DNA of 64,000 bases, from positions 248,001 to 312,000 of the forward strand of contig NZ_QJPK01000001.1 in the NCBI RefSeq assembly GCF_003259195.1. Direction: 5' to 3'. Made by a program: the position numbers and the translations under genes. Shown one piece after another: positions 1 through 9,805 of the stretch. The DNA is from Paracoccus sediminilitoris. Lineage in GTDB: Bacteria; Pseudomonadota; Alphaproteobacteria; Rhodobacterales; Rhodobacteraceae. Position 1 is the first letter of the stretch, and each line of letters starts with the position of its first letter. The notes under the pieces were generated by a model that saw only the letters and a list, made by a program, of their open reading frames with translations, did no database searches and was not told the DNA's origin.

Positions 1-1
1 G

Positions 2-295
2 CTGGCCTTGGGTTTCGATCAGTTCGCCCATGACGGGGCCGAGCTGCGCTTCTTCGACCTGCCCTCGCGCACCGTGCTGACCCCTGCGGAACTGGCCCGG
101 CGATACGAGGCGCTGCTGGTGCCCATCGCGGCCATCCGCCAGCCCGACGGGCTCAGCTTTCGCGTCCAGGTCGGCGTGCCCGTCAAACATGACGATCCGC
201 GCCGGATGATGCAGGCGCTGAACGACGATCTGGAGAGGCTGGTCCGACAGCACATGGACCAATGGTTCTGGATCCACCGCCGCTGGAAACGCTGA
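2..295 (+). CDS. C-terminal part of a lysophospholipid (lipid A) acyltransferase, 5' end outside window
   Basis: The frame is open from the first bases of the window, so only about the last 98 residues are present. The protein ends QHMDQWFWIHRRWKR; a tryptophan- and arginine-rich QWFWIHRRWK tail is typical of LpxL/HtrB-type lauroyl/myristoyl acyltransferases that add secondary acyl chains to lipid A at the inner membrane. The catalytic HX4D region would lie upstream and cannot be checked. The gene is convergent with the DAHP synthase gene, and a perfect hairpin lies between them. Family assignment rests on the tail only. Confidence 0.75.
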   Translation: MALGFDQFAHDGAELRFFDLPSRTVLTPAELARRYEALLVPIAAIRQPDGLSFRVQVGVPVKHDDPRRMMQALNDDLERLVRQHMDQWFWIHRRWKR

Positions 296-300
296 CATGA

Positions 301-330
301 AAAAGGCCCGGGATTGACCCCGGGCCTTTT
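301..330. terminator. bidirectional intrinsic terminator
   Basis: A perfect 12-bp stem (301-312 with 319-330) encloses a 6-base loop. The stem begins AAAA and ends TTTT, so it can act on both strands. It lies between two convergent genes, as expected for a shared terminator. Confidence 0.85.
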
Positions 331-349
331 CGTCCTTCGCGGGCGGTAA

Positions 350-1759
350 TCAGACCACTTTGACAGCCTGTTCCGCGGCTGCATTTTCGCGACGGGCGCG
401 AAGTTCCTCGGCGACCAGGAAGGCCAGTTCCAGCGACTGGCTGGCGTTCAGGCGCGGATCGCAGGCGGTGTGATAGCGGTCCGAGAGATCCTCGTCCGTC
501 ACCGCGCGGACGCCGCCGGTGCATTCGGTCACGTCCTTGCCGGTCATCTCGAAATGCACGCCGCCGGGGATCGTGCCCTCGGCCTTGTGGATGGCAAAGA
601 ACTCGCGGACCTCGCGCAGGATCGAATCGAAGGCGCGTGTCTTGTAGCCGGTCGAGGATTTGATGACGTTGCCGTGCATCGGGTCGCAGGACCAGACGAC
701 ATTCGCGCCCTCTTCCTGAACGGCCTGGATCAGCCGCGGCAGGTGATCGCCGACCTTGCCGGCGCCAAAGCGCGCGATCAGGGTCAGGCGGCCCGCCTCG
801 TTTTCCGGGTTCAGCTTCGCCATCAGCACCTTCAGGTCATCCGCCGTGGTCGTGGGACCGCATTTCAGACCGATCGGGTTCTGGACGCCGCGGCAGAATT
901 CGACATGCGCGCCGTCGGGCTGACGGGTGCGGTCGCCGATCCAGATCATATGGCCCGAACCCGCCACCGGTAGACCAGAGGTCGAATCGATCCGTGCCAG
1001 CGCCTCTTCGTATTCCAGCAGCAGCGCTTCGTGGCTGGTATAGAAATCGACCTTGGACAGCTGATGTGCCGTTTCCGAATTCACGCCCGCGGCCTGCATG
1101 AAGGCCATGGCGTCGCTGATCCGGCCCGCGATCTCGCGGTACTTGGCCGCCTCGGGGCCGCCGACGAAATCGGCGATCCAGCTCTGGACGCGATGCATGT
1201 CGGCGAAACCGCCGGTCGAAAAGGCCCGCAGCAGGTTCAGCGACGCCGCTGCCTGGGTATAGGCCGACAGCATCCGCTGCGGATCGGGAATGCGGGCATC
1301 GGGGGTGAAATCGAACCCGTTGATGATGTCGCCGCGATAGCTGGGCAGCTCGGTGCCGCCGATGGTCTCGGTCGGCGCGCTGCGCGGCTTGGCGAACTGG
1401 CCGGCCATCCGACCCACCTTGACCACGGGCATCTGCGCGCCCCAGGTCAGCACCACGGCCATCTGCAGGATGACCTTGAAGGTGTCGCGCAGATTGTCGG
1501 CGCTGAATTCGCTGAAGCTTTCGGCGCAATCGCCACCCTGCAGCAGGAAGCCGCGGCCGGCGGCCACATCGGCCAGCTGGGCCTTCAGCCGCCGCGCCTC
1601 GCCCGCGAAAACCAGCGGAGGATAGCGGCGCAGCTGCGATTCCACGGCGTCCAATGCGGCGGGATCCAGATAATCGGGCATCTGGACGCGCGGATAGGCG
1701 CGCCAGCCTGCCTTGTCCCAGGTCTGGGTGGCGGCGGTCTTGCGGATATCCTGCGTCAT
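350..1759 (-). CDS. class II 3-deoxy-7-phosphoheptulonate (DAHP) synthase
   Basis: Catalyses the first step of the shikimate pathway, condensing phosphoenolpyruvate and erythrose 4-phosphate into DAHP in the cytoplasm. The 469-residue product has the class II (plant/mycobacterial type) features: an early [11 protein letters not shown] segment, then [37 protein letters not shown] and DPRLNASQ. The start at 1759 (MTQDIRKT) is chosen over an upstream in-frame start because AGGAGCG lies about 8 bases before it. It is divergent from the GlxA-type regulator. aroF, aroG and aroH are all used for this family, so no symbol is assigned. Confidence 0.95.
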   Translation of the reverse strand: MTQDIRKTAATQTWDKAGWRAYPRVQMPDYLDPAALDAVESQLRRYPPLVFAGEARRLKAQLADVAAGRGFLLQGGDCAESFSEFSADNLRDTFKVILQMAVVLTWGAQMPVVKVGRMAGQFAKPRSAPTETIGGTELPSYRGDIINGFDFTPDARIPDPQRMLSAYTQAAASLNLLRAFSTGGFADMHRVQSWIADFVGGPEAAKYREIAGRISDAMAFMQAAGVNSETAHQLSKVDFYTSHEALLLEYEEALARIDSTSGLPVAGSGHMIWIGDRTRQPDGAHVEFCRGVQNPIGLKCGPTTTADDLKVLMAKLNPENEAGRLTLIARFGAGKVGDHLPRLIQAVQEEGANVVWSCDPMHGNVIKSSTGYKTRAFDSILREVREFFAIHKAEGTIPGGVHFEMTGKDVTECTGGVRAVTDEDLSDRYHTACDPRLNASQSLELAFLVAEELRARRENAAAEQAVKVV

Positions 1760-1921
1760 GTCCTGCGCTCCTTGGAAAAATGGTCGGATTTGTATAGTCG
1801 CTAACACCGTGCAGGGAAAGACCCTGCCGTGCAATCGGGCGGGCTTTCGTCGCCGGGCCAAGCCATGCTTGCCGCCGCCGCGATTCCCTGTTTGGGTGGC
1901 CCGCGAAACCTTTGCAAAGAC

Positions 1922-2908
1922 ATGCCGATGGCCACCGACAAACCGCGCCGCTTCACCTTCCTGCTGCTGGATCGTTTCACGATGCTGCCCTTTACCGCTG
2001 CGATCGAACCGTTGCGGCTGGCCAACCGAGCCTCGGGGCGGCCACTTTATGACTGGCGGCTGGTGGGGGCGCGGGGCGACATGTCGGTCTGTTCCAACGG
2101 CGCGCGGGTCGTGCTGGACGGGGGGCTGGAGGGCGACGCCCCGCCGCCGGGCCGGGACGAGGTCGTGATCGTCTGCGGCGGAACCGAGATCGCGCGCGAA
2201 GCCACGCGCCCCGTGCTGGCCTGGCTGCGCAGGCAGGCACGCGGGGGTGCGGCCATGGGCGCGGTCTGCACGGGCGCATGGATCCTAGCCGAGGCGGGCC
2301 TTCTGGACGGGCGCAAGGCCACGATCCACTGGGAAAACCACGATGGTTTCGCCGAGGCCTTCCCCGAGGTCGATCTGTTCCGATCCGTCTTCGTGCATGA
2401 CGGCAACCGGCTGACGGCGGCTGGCGGGACCAGTTCCATCGACCTGATCCTGCACCTGATCGCCGAGGCGCATGGCGATGCCCTTGCCGCCGATGTGGCC
2501 GACCAGATGCTGCACACCGCCATCCGCACCGAACAGGACCGCCAGCGCCTGTCGATCCCGACCCGCATCGGCGTGCGCCATCCCCGCCTTGCCGCGGTCA
2601 TCGCGCGGATGGAGGCGAACCTGGAAGACCCGATCAGCCCCGCGCAGCTGGCGCTGGATGCGGGCATGTCCACCCGTCAGCTGGAGCGGCTGTTCCGGCG
2701 ATACCTGAACCGCAGCCCCAAGCGGTATTACATGGAGACGCGCCTGGCCCGCGCCCGCAACCTGCTGATGCAGACCGAGATGTCGATCATCGAGATCGCT
2801 CTGGCCTCGGGGTTTTCCAGCCCCTCGCATTTCTCGAAATGCTACCGCGCGCAATATGGCAGCACGCCCTATCGCGAACGGGGGACATCCTCGGTTCCTG
2901 CGGTCTAG
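1922..2908 (+). CDS. GlxA-family transcriptional regulator (DJ-1/PfpI domain plus AraC HTH)
   Basis: About 328 residues. The N-terminal two thirds resemble a DJ-1/PfpI amidotransferase-like domain, including the [17 protein letters not shown] elbow around the usual cysteine. The C-terminal third is an AraC-type double helix-turn-helix ([21 protein letters not shown] then [22 protein letters not shown]). Such proteins regulate metabolism of amino compounds in Rhodobacterales; the ligand cannot be told here. The frame opens earlier at 1829, but homology-like sequence starts only at [14 protein letters not shown] 1922 and ATG 1928 are both possible, and neither has a strong ribosome site. The stop overlaps that of convergent ftsY within one CTAG. 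Confidence 0.88.
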   Translation: MPMATDKPRRFTFLLLDRFTMLPFTAAIEPLRLANRASGRPLYDWRLVGARGDMSVCSNGARVVLDGGLEGDAPPPGRDEVVIVCGGTEIAREATRPVLAWLRRQARGGAAMGAVCTGAWILAEAGLLDGRKATIHWENHDGFAEAFPEVDLFRSVFVHDGNRLTAAGGTSSIDLILHLIAEAHGDALAADVADQMLHTAIRTEQDRQRLSIPTRIGVRHPRLAAVIARMEANLEDPISPAQLALDAGMSTRQLERLFRRYLNRSPKRYYMETRLARARNLLMQTEMSIIEIALASGFSSPSHFSKCYRAQYGSTPYRERGTSSVPAV

Positions 2909-3966
2909 GACAGCCCGACCAGCGCGCGGGCGAAGTCCTGCGCGTCGAAGGCGTCCAGATCGTCGATCTGTTCGCCCACGCCGATGGCATGGATCGGCAG
3001 GCCGAAGCGGTCGGCCAGCGCCACCAGCACGCCACCGCGCGCGGTCCCGTCCAGCTTGGTCATCACCAGGCCCGACACATCGGCCAGCTTGCGGAAGGTC
3101 TCGACCTGGTTCAGCGCGTTCTGGCCGGTCGTCGCGTCCAGCACCAGCAGGGTGTTGTGGGGCGCCTCGGGGTCCTTCTTGCGGATGACGCGGACGATCT
3201 TGGCCAGCTCCTCCATCAGGTCCTGACGGTTCTGCAGGCGTCCGGCGGTATCGATCATCAGCAGATCCGCGCCCTCGGCCTCGGCCCGGACCATCGCGTC
3301 CCAAGCCAGGCTGGCAGGGTCGCTGCCCTGCGGCGCGACCATCACCGGCACGCCCGCGCGGTCCCCCCAGACCTGCAGCTGTTCGACGGCGGCCGCACGG
3401 AAGGTATCGCCCGCCGCGATCACCACCGATTTGCCCGCCGCGCGGAACTGGCTGGCCAGCTTGCCGATGGTGGTTGTCTTGCCCGCGCCGTTCACGCCGA
3501 CGACCAGCACGACCTGCGGTTTCTTGGCATAGATCGGCAGTGGACGGGCGACCGGGGCCAGGATGCGCGCGATTTCGGTGGCCAGCAGCTCCTTGAGCTC
3601 GGTCGACGACACGCGGCGGCCCATGCGTCCTTCGGCGATGTTGGCGCTGACCCGAAGGGCGGTGTCGACGCCCAGATCGGCCTGCACCAGCATGTCTTCC
3701 AGGTCTTCCAGCATCGCGTCGTCCAGCGCGCGGCGCGGTTCCTCGGGCTGAGAGGACCGGCCGAACAGACGCCCGACCAAGCCCGGCGTCGCGGCGGGGG
3801 CGGCGGTGGGGGCCGGTGGTTCGACGACATGTTCGACGGGGGCCGGTGCCGGCGCGGCCTCGGGTGCGGCTGCGGGCGGGGCCTCGGCGACGATATCGTC
3901 CAGATCCGAGCTGATCTTCGTCGAAGACCTGCCAAGTCTTTCACGCAGTTTCGAGAAAAACGCCAT
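2905..3966 (-). CDS. ftsY: signal recognition particle receptor FtsY
   Basis: GTPase receptor that docks SRP-ribosome complexes at the inner membrane for cotranslational insertion. The 353-residue protein has a short Ala/Pro/Glu-rich A domain (about residues 20-65), an N domain, and a G domain with P-loop [10 protein letters not shown] (157-166), DTFRAAA (187-193), DTAGR (239-243) and TKLD (303-306). The A domain is much shorter than in E. coli FtsY, as is common in alphaproteobacteria. It lies downstream of pgi on the same strand but is separated from it by a strong hairpin, so it probably has its own promoter. Confidence 0.97.
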   Translation of the reverse strand: MAFFSKLRERLGRSSTKISSDLDDIVAEAPPAAAPEAAPAPAPVEHVVEPPAPTAAPAATPGLVGRLFGRSSQPEEPRRALDDAMLEDLEDMLVQADLGVDTALRVSANIAEGRMGRRVSSTELKELLATEIARILAPVARPLPIYAKKPQVVLVVGVNGAGKTTTIGKLASQFRAAGKSVVIAAGDTFRAAAVEQLQVWGDRAGVPVMVAPQGSDPASLAWDAMVRAEAEGADLLMIDTAGRLQNRQDLMEELAKIVRVIRKKDPEAPHNTLLVLDATTGQNALNQVETFRKLADVSGLVMTKLDGTARGGVLVALADRFGLPIHAIGVGEQIDDLDAFDAQDFARALVGLS

Positions 3967-4034
3967 GATCGGCCCCCTGTTTTTGCGGGCCCGACCCTAG
4001 CTGTTCACGCGGCAAAGGAAAAGCCGTCAAGTTC

Positions 4035-4073
4035 AACCGGGAAGGGCGGGACCATTCCCCGCCCTTCCCGGTT
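4035..4073. terminator. intrinsic terminator-like hairpin after pgi
   Basis: A 16-bp perfect inverted repeat (4035-4050 with 4058-4073) encloses a 7-base loop between the 3' end of pgi and the start of ftsY. It is GC-rich. A short T run follows it on the plus strand and a weaker one on the minus strand. It most likely ends the zwf-pgl-pgi transcript. Confidence 0.75.
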
Positions 4074-4078
4074 TTCGT

Positions 4079-5689
4079 TCAGCCGCGCGCCGCGACGATC
4101 ATCGCGGCCAGATTGGTGGTCGAGGCGTCATGCCCCGGCGCATCCTGACCCTTCAGCAGCGGCTCGACCTTGAGCGCAAGCTCCTTGCCCAGTTCGACGC
4201 CCCATTGATCAAAGCTGTTGATGCCCAGAATGACGCCCTCGACAAAGACGCGGTGTTCGTAAAGCGCGACGATCTGGCCCAACACATAAGGCGTCAGCTG
4301 GTCGACCAGCAGCGTCGTCGACGGCCGGTTGCCCGGGAAGACGCGGTGGCGGGCCTGGCGTTCCAGTTCGGCCCCTTCCAGCCCCTTGGCCTTCATCAGG
4401 TCGCGCGCCTCATCCAAGGACCGGCCTCGCATCAATGCCTCGGACTGGGCAAGGCAATTGGCAGCCAGCAGGATGTGGTGATGCGCCAGATGGGGTTCAT
4501 GACCCTTGGCTGCCAGGATGAATTCGCAAGGCACCGGTGTCGTGCCCTGATGGATCAGCTGATAGAAGGCGTGCTGACCGTTGGTGCCAGGTTCGCCCCA
4601 GACCACTGGACCCGAGACGACCTCCAGATCACTGCCGTCCATGGCGACGCGCTTGCCGTTCGATTCCATCTCCAGCTGCTGCAGATAGGCGGGCAGACGG
4701 AGCAGGCGGTTATCATAGGGTAGGACCGCGCGGGTGGGATAGCCGCAGATCTGGTGATGCCAGATGCCCGTCAGCGCCAGCAGCACCGGCAGGTTTTGGT
4801 CCAGCGGTGCGGTGCGGAAATGGGCGTCCATCGCCGCGCCGCCTGCCAAGAACTGATTGAACCCCTCATCCCCGATGGCCAGCATCAGGGACAAGCCGAT
4901 CGGTCCCCAGACGGAATAGCGCCCGCCGACCCAATCCTCGAAGCCGAAGACGCGTTCGGCCGCGATGCCGAAATCGGCGGCCTTGGCGGCGGCGGTCGAC
5001 AGGGCCACGAATTGCGCGCCCGGTTCGTCCACCTTGTCCGCCATCCAGTCGCGGGCGGTCTTGGCGTTGGTCATCGTCTCGATGGTGGTGAAGGTCTTGG
5101 ATGCGACGATCACCAGCGTCGTGGTCGGGTCCAGCCCCTTCAACGTGTCGGCGATATCGGCGCCATCGACATTGCTGACGAAATGCGCCCGCGGCCCGTC
5201 GTGATAGGGCGCCAGCGCCAGCACCGCCATATAGGGCCCAAGGTCGGACCCGCCGATGCCGATATTCACGATATCGGTAATCTTGCCGCCCTGCCCCGCA
5301 AAGGCGCCCGACCGAAGGTCGCGGGCGAATGCCGTCATGCGGGCATGGGTATCGCGCACGGCGGGCATCACGTCCCGGCCGTCCACCGTCACGCTGCCTG
5401 ACAGATTGCGCAGCGCGGTGTGCAGCACGGCGCGATCCTCGGTCTCGTTGATCCGCTGGCCGGTGAACATGGCCTCGCGGCGGTCTTCCAGACCGGCGTC
5501 GCGGGCCAGGCTCAGCAGCAGGTCGCGGGCCTTGGCGTCGATGGTGGTCTTGGACCAGTCAAAGACCAGACCGTCGGCCTTGGTGCAGAACCCGGTCGCG
5601 CGGGCAGCGTCATCGGCGAACAGGGCTTCGATGCGCAGATCGCCCTGCGCCTGGCGGTAGGTTTTAAGACGGTTCCAACTGTCGGACAT
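4079..5689 (-). CDS. pgi: glucose-6-phosphate isomerase
   Basis: Interconverts glucose 6-phosphate and fructose 6-phosphate. The 536-residue protein carries the family signature [16 protein letters not shown] and the C-terminal [13 protein letters not shown] segment holding active-site residues. Two starts are in frame. ATG 5710 forms an ATGA overlap with the pgl stop. ATG 5689 ([10 protein letters not shown]) is preceded by GAAGGA at proper spacing and aligns with the usual family N-terminus, so it is preferred. It is the last gene of the zwf-pgl-pgi operon, which feeds glucose 6-phosphate into the Entner-Doudoroff and pentose phosphate routes. Confidence 0.96.
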   Translation of the reverse strand: MSDSWNRLKTYRQAQGDLRIEALFADDAARATGFCTKADGLVFDWSKTTIDAKARDLLLSLARDAGLEDRREAMFTGQRINETEDRAVLHTALRNLSGSVTVDGRDVMPAVRDTHARMTAFARDLRSGAFAGQGGKITDIVNIGIGGSDLGPYMAVLALAPYHDGPRAHFVSNVDGADIADTLKGLDPTTTLVIVASKTFTTIETMTNAKTARDWMADKVDEPGAQFVALSTAAAKAADFGIAAERVFGFEDWVGGRYSVWGPIGLSLMLAIGDEGFNQFLAGGAAMDAHFRTAPLDQNLPVLLALTGIWHHQICGYPTRAVLPYDNRLLRLPAYLQQLEMESNGKRVAMDGSDLEVVSGPVVWGEPGTNGQHAFYQLIHQGTTPVPCEFILAAKGHEPHLAHHHILLAANCLAQSEALMRGRSLDEARDLMKAKGLEGAELERQARHRVFPGNRPSTTLLVDQLTPYVLGQIVALYEHRVFVEGVILGINSFDQWGVELGKELALKVEPLLKGQDAPGHDASTTNLAAMIVAARG

Positions 5690-5706
5690 CACGCTATTTC
5701 CTTCGG

Positions 5707-6384
5707 TCATTCGGCCCAGTGGACGGTGGCGGCATCAAGGAAGGCCCGGATCGGCGCCTCGAGCGGCGAGAGCTTTTGCGCCCGTTCCAGCGCCTCGCGC
5801 TTTTCGGGGCCCATGATCAGCACATGAATGTTGATCGCATCGGCCAGGATCGGGCGGGTCAGGGTGATGCGCGGCTCCTCGGCGCCATCGGCACGGATGG
5901 CCATGACGGGGGGTGCATCGGCGGCCATCGCGGCCTCAAGGTGATCGGCACCGGGGAACAGGCTGGCGGTGTGCATGTCATTGCCCATCCCCAGCAGCGC
6001 GACGGTCAGCGGCAGATGCGGCCGCAGGCGTTCGGCCAGCCCATCGGTCGCCAGATCGGGTGCCGCATCGCCGGTATAGAGGTCGATGTAATCGGCAGCC
6101 GCCGCCTTGTCCTTCAGCAGATGACGGCGCAGCAGGCGGCTGTTCGACCGCTTGTGATCGCCGTCCACCCACCGTTCATCGCCCAGAACCACGGTCACGC
6201 GGCCCCAGTCCAGATGGGTGCCCGACAGGGTCTCGAAGACGGGCGCCGGCGATGTGCCGCCCGGCACGCAGAGCGTCGCCCTGTCATTGTTGCGCAGATG
6301 CTGCGCCAGCTGCGAGGACAGCTGATCGGCCAGCGACAGGGCCAGCATCTCGCGGTCGGGGTATTCCTTGAATTCCATGGTCAT
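5707..6384 (-). CDS. pgl: 6-phosphogluconolactonase
   Basis: Hydrolyses 6-phosphogluconolactone, the zwf product, to 6-phosphogluconate. The 225-residue protein shows the DevB/NagB-like fold signatures [29 protein letters not shown] and [17 protein letters not shown] (the family usually has GEDGH at the centre of the last motif). Its ATG overlaps the zwf stop in an ATGA, which suggests translational coupling. The order zwf-pgl-pgi matches sugar-phosphate operons of many alphaproteobacteria. Confidence 0.95.
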   Translation of the reverse strand: MTMEFKEYPDREMLALSLADQLSSQLAQHLRNNDRATLCVPGGTSPAPVFETLSGTHLDWGRVTVVLGDERWVDGDHKRSNSRLLRRHLLKDKAAAADYIDLYTGDAAPDLATDGLAERLRPHLPLTVALLGMGNDMHTASLFPGADHLEAAMAADAPPVMAIRADGAEEPRITLTRPILADAINIHVLIMGPEKREALERAQKLSPLEAPIRAFLDAATVHWAE

Positions 6385-7832
6385 GAGCGGATCTCCCTCC
6401 AGCGACGGTTGTCGCGATGCATCAGGCGCAACGCTTCCTCGGGCCCCGAGGATCCGGCATCATAGGGTTCGGGCTTGCGCTTGCTGTCTTCCCACGCGTT
6501 GATGATCGGGTCGGTCCAGGCCCATGCGGCCTCGACCTCGTCGCCACGCATGAACAGCGTCTGGTTGCCACGGATCACGTCCATGATCAGCCGCTCATAG
6601 GCGTCGGGCATGTCGGCACCTTCCGGCCCCAAGGCGTCGGCAAAGGACATGTCCAGCGGCACCTGGACCAGGCGCATGCCGCCAGGACCGGGTTCCTTGA
6701 TCATCACCTTCATGTTCATGCCTTCGTTCGGCTGAAGGCGGATGACCAGTTCGTTGGCCTTGGGGGTGCCACTGTCGTCAAAGATCGAATGCGGCGGTTC
6801 CTTGAAGGTGATCGCAATCTCACTGGTGCGCGCGCGCAGCTTCTTGCCGGTGCGCAGATAGAAGGGCGTCCCCTGCCAGCGCCAGTTGGAAATCCGCACC
6901 TTCATCGCGACATAGCTTTCGGTGCGCGAATTGGGGTCCTCGGAATCCTCGACATAGCCGGTGCCACCCTCGTCGGCCTGGTACTGGCCGCGCACGATAT
7001 CGGCGGGCTCGACCGGCTGCAGGGCGCGGATGACCTTCAACTTCTCGTCCCGCACGGCGTCGGGGTCGAAGTGATAGGGCGGCTCCATCGCGATCAGGCA
7101 CAAAAGCTGCATCATGTGGTTCTGGACCATGTCGCGGATCGCGCCGGACTTGTCGTAATAGCTGCCGCGCCCGGCCACGCCCACGGTTTCGGCCACCGTG
7201 ATCTGCACGTGGTCGATGAACTGGGCGTTCCACAGCGGTTCGAACAGGATGTTGGCAAAACGGACGGCCATCAGGTTCTGGACGGTTTCCTTGCCCAGGT
7301 AATGGTCGATCCGATAGATCTGCTGTTCGTGGAAATGCTGGGCCAGCGTGTCGTTCAATGCGCGGGCCGATGCCAGATCGCGGCCGAAGGGCTTTTCCAC
7401 CACGATGCGGCTGTCGTCATCGGCGATGCCGTGACCGGCCAGGCGTTCCGCGATGTCGCCGAACAGCGCCGGCGCGACCGAGAAGTAGAAGGCGTGGACC
7501 GCGCCGGGGCGCATGCGCGCCTTCAGTTCCTTCCAGCCACCTTCGCCGCGGGCATCGATCGACACATATCCCAGCAACTCAAGGAATTGCGCCAATTGCG
7601 GATCATCCTCGGCGACCTTTGCAAATTCGCAGATCGCCTTGGATGCCTCGGCGCGGAACCCGTCATCGTCCTGTTCGGTCCGTGCCGCGCCGATGATGCG
7701 GCTGGTGGCCGGGAACTGGCCCGCCTTGAAGCGCCGGTAAAGTCCCGGCAAAATCTTGCGATGCGCCAAGTCGCCCGTAGCGCCAAAGATCACAAGGTCG
7801 AAATCTTCGACCGGAATGACACGCGAGACCAT
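6381..7832 (-). CDS. zwf: glucose-6-phosphate 1-dehydrogenase
   Basis: Oxidises glucose 6-phosphate to the lactone with NAD(P)+. The 483-residue protein starts with the nucleotide-binding GATGDLAHRK (about 17-26) and contains the substrate-binding RIDHYLGKE signature. The start at 7832 (MVSRVIPVEDF) is chosen because AAGGAGG sits about 7 bases upstream. An earlier in-frame ATG at 7886 has no such site. It is the first gene of the zwf-pgl-pgi operon; its promoter should lie in the short gap to the PIN-domain gene. Confidence 0.97.
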   Translation of the reverse strand: MVSRVIPVEDFDLVIFGATGDLAHRKILPGLYRRFKAGQFPATSRIIGAARTEQDDDGFRAEASKAICEFAKVAEDDPQLAQFLELLGYVSIDARGEGGWKELKARMRPGAVHAFYFSVAPALFGDIAERLAGHGIADDDSRIVVEKPFGRDLASARALNDTLAQHFHEQQIYRIDHYLGKETVQNLMAVRFANILFEPLWNAQFIDHVQITVAETVGVAGRGSYYDKSGAIRDMVQNHMMQLLCLIAMEPPYHFDPDAVRDEKLKVIRALQPVEPADIVRGQYQADEGGTGYVEDSEDPNSRTESYVAMKVRISNWRWQGTPFYLRTGKKLRARTSEIAITFKEPPHSIFDDSGTPKANELVIRLQPNEGMNMKVMIKEPGPGGMRLVQVPLDMSFADALGPEGADMPDAYERLIMDVIRGNQTLFMRGDEVEAAWAWTDPIINAWEDSKRKPEPYDAGSSGPEEALRLMHRDNRRWREIRS

Positions 7833-7892
7833 GCTGTCCTCCTTATGGGTGGCTTCCGCCATATCCCTTGTTAGCGATAACAGCAACGATGT

Positions 7893-8432
7893 TCAACCGC
7901 CCACTGCCTTGGCAAGACGCGGCAGCCTGCCGCGTTTCAACATCTGTTCAGGGGTCATCTGCCCCCCCATCGCCACGGCCTTGTCACAGGCCGCACGGAC
8001 CGCCCTGACGACCTCTGCGGGACCGCCCCGGAACAGGTCCAGCAGGAAAGCGTCGGGATGGATCGCCCGCAGCCCCAGTCCTGCCATCAGGCATTGGGGA
8101 AAGTCGCGCAGGTTCGCCGTGACGATCAGGGACGCCCCGCCCGCCAGCGCGGCCTCGGCGACGTGGCGGTCGGCAGGGTCGGGAAAATCCAGATCGATGG
8201 CCGCCTGCCCGTCATCCGGCAGGATCGCGTCGGGAAAACGCAGGCGCAACAGCGCGATCTCGGCCCCGGCGACGGCCCCCGCATCGGGGCCGATGCGCAG
8301 GGCGGCGCGGCGCCATTCTTCCAGGATGCGTTCGGACCACAAGGCCGTGAACCGCCCGTCCTGCGCCAGATCGCACAGGATCTCGCGCAGGATGGTGGGG
8401 AACAGGACATTGGCGTCCAGAACGGCGCGCAT
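7893..8432 (-). CDS. PIN-domain protein (possible toxin-type RNase)
   Basis: The 179-residue protein begins MRAVLDANVLFPTILR, which carries the first acidic residue of a PIN nuclease domain (LDANVL). Later come the acidic segments DLDFPDPADRHVAEAAL and IVTANLRDFP, matching the remaining PIN catalytic positions. PIN domains cleave single-stranded RNA in many VapC-like toxins. No antitoxin gene is adjacent. Its start shares one base with the rlmI stop (TGATG), so it is probably translated with rlmI. The longer open frame upstream lies inside rlmI and was discarded. Confidence 0.8.
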   Translation of the reverse strand: MRAVLDANVLFPTILREILCDLAQDGRFTALWSERILEEWRRAALRIGPDAGAVAGAEIALLRLRFPDAILPDDGQAAIDLDFPDPADRHVAEAALAGGASLIVTANLRDFPQCLMAGLGLRAIHPDAFLLDLFRGGPAEVVRAVRAACDKAVAMGGQMTPEQMLKRGRLPRLAKAVGG

Positions 8433-9625
8433 CAACCCAGCCGGAAGAACAGCGACTTGAGGTAGCCCGTTTCCGCCAGCTGCGGCAGCGTCGGATGGTC
8501 GGGACCCGCCTGCCCCGTGTGGATCAGCACGCCGCGACGACCGCCGCGCCCGATGCCCCGCGCACTGGAGTTGCGGAAGGCCGTCAGATCGGCGGCATGT
8601 GAACAGCTGCACAGACCCAGATAGCCACCCGGCGCAACCAGCGGTGCCGCCAGCTTGGCCACGCGCTCATAGGCGCGCAGGCCCGCGTCCAGCGCCGATT
8701 TCGACGGTGCGAAAGCTGGCGGGTCGCAGATGACGACGTCGAATTGACGACCCTGTTCGGCCAGCGCTTCCAGCGCCTTGAATGCGTCCGACTGCATGGT
8801 CTCGAAGCGGTCGGCGGAATCCATGGCCTCGGCCCCGCCCTGCGCCAGCTTCAACGCGGGGGCGCTGCCGTCGACGGCGGTCGCATGGGTCGCGCCTGCA
8901 GCCAGCGCCGCCAGACCGAAACCGCCCACATGGCTGAAGACGTCCAGTACGGTCGCGCCCTTGGACAGGCGTTGCGCAAAGGCGTGGTTCGGGCGCTGGT
9001 CGTAGAAGAGGCCGGTCTTCTGCCCGCCCATCATGTCGGCCAGATAGATCGCGCCGTTCATCGACACCTGCACGGGTGCCTCGGGCGCATCGCCACGCAG
9101 CACGTCCATACGTTCGGCCAGACCTTCCAGACCGCGCGCGCGGCCCTGCCCGTTGGCGATGACGGTCTTGACGCCCACGACTTCGATCAGGGCATCGGCG
9201 ATGTCATTGGCCATATTGTCGGACCATGCGGCATTGGGCTGCATGACGACGGCATCGCCGAAACGGTCGACGATCAGGCCCGGAAGGCCATCGGCCTCGG
9301 CATGGATCAGGCGATAGAAGGGCTGATCATAGAGCCTTTCGCGCATCTCCAGCGCGCGGGACAGCTTGGCGCGCAGCCATGCCCCGTCTATCTGGGTATC
9401 GACATCCAGATCCATCACCCGCCCGATGATCTTGGACACGGGGTTCACCGTCACCAGCGCCAGGGGACGGCGTTCGGCATCCTCCAGCACGGCGAAGCCG
9501 CCCGCAGGCAGGGCCTTGGTGCGGCGGTCCAGCACGGCCTCATCGGCAAAGACCCATGGGAAACCGTGACGGATGGCCTGGGGTTTCGATTTCGGACGCA
9601 GGCGCAGGACGGGCAGATCATTCAT
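8432..9625 (-). CDS. rlmI: class I SAM-dependent rRNA methyltransferase, RlmI-like (23S m5C1962)
   Basis: The 397-residue protein has an N-terminal PUA-like domain (LRPKSKPQAIRHGFPWVFADE) and a Rossmann methyltransferase domain with VLDVFSHVGGFGLAAL (SAM site), VICDPPAFAPSK, and a catalytic-type cysteine pair in LGLCSCSHAAD. This layout is that of RlmI, which methylates C1962 of 23S rRNA. The start at 9625 (MNDLPVLRL) is preferred over 9676 because the PUA-like homology begins here. The PIN-domain gene overlaps its stop. It is divergent from edd. Confidence 0.85.
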   Translation of the reverse strand: MNDLPVLRLRPKSKPQAIRHGFPWVFADEAVLDRRTKALPAGGFAVLEDAERRPLALVTVNPVSKIIGRVMDLDVDTQIDGAWLRAKLSRALEMRERLYDQPFYRLIHAEADGLPGLIVDRFGDAVVMQPNAAWSDNMANDIADALIEVVGVKTVIANGQGRARGLEGLAERMDVLRGDAPEAPVQVSMNGAIYLADMMGGQKTGLFYDQRPNHAFAQRLSKGATVLDVFSHVGGFGLAALAAGATHATAVDGSAPALKLAQGGAEAMDSADRFETMQSDAFKALEALAEQGRQFDVVICDPPAFAPSKSALDAGLRAYERVAKLAAPLVAPGGYLGLCSCSHAADLTAFRNSSARGIGRGGRRGVLIHTGQAGPDHPTLPQLAETGYLKSLFFRLG

Positions 9626-9805
9626 TGGAAAAAATCCTTTCGCGGCTGATCTGACACGGGACCACCCGTCGCACAAGCCGCACCGACCTGCCGATCACGC
9701 GAAATCGTGCAGATCCGCGGTGAATGCTGCAGGATATGCACAGGCAGAGGTTGCCCCGTTAACGCTAACGGAGTATAGTCGCCACAAATGAACAAGAGGC
9801 CCGCC

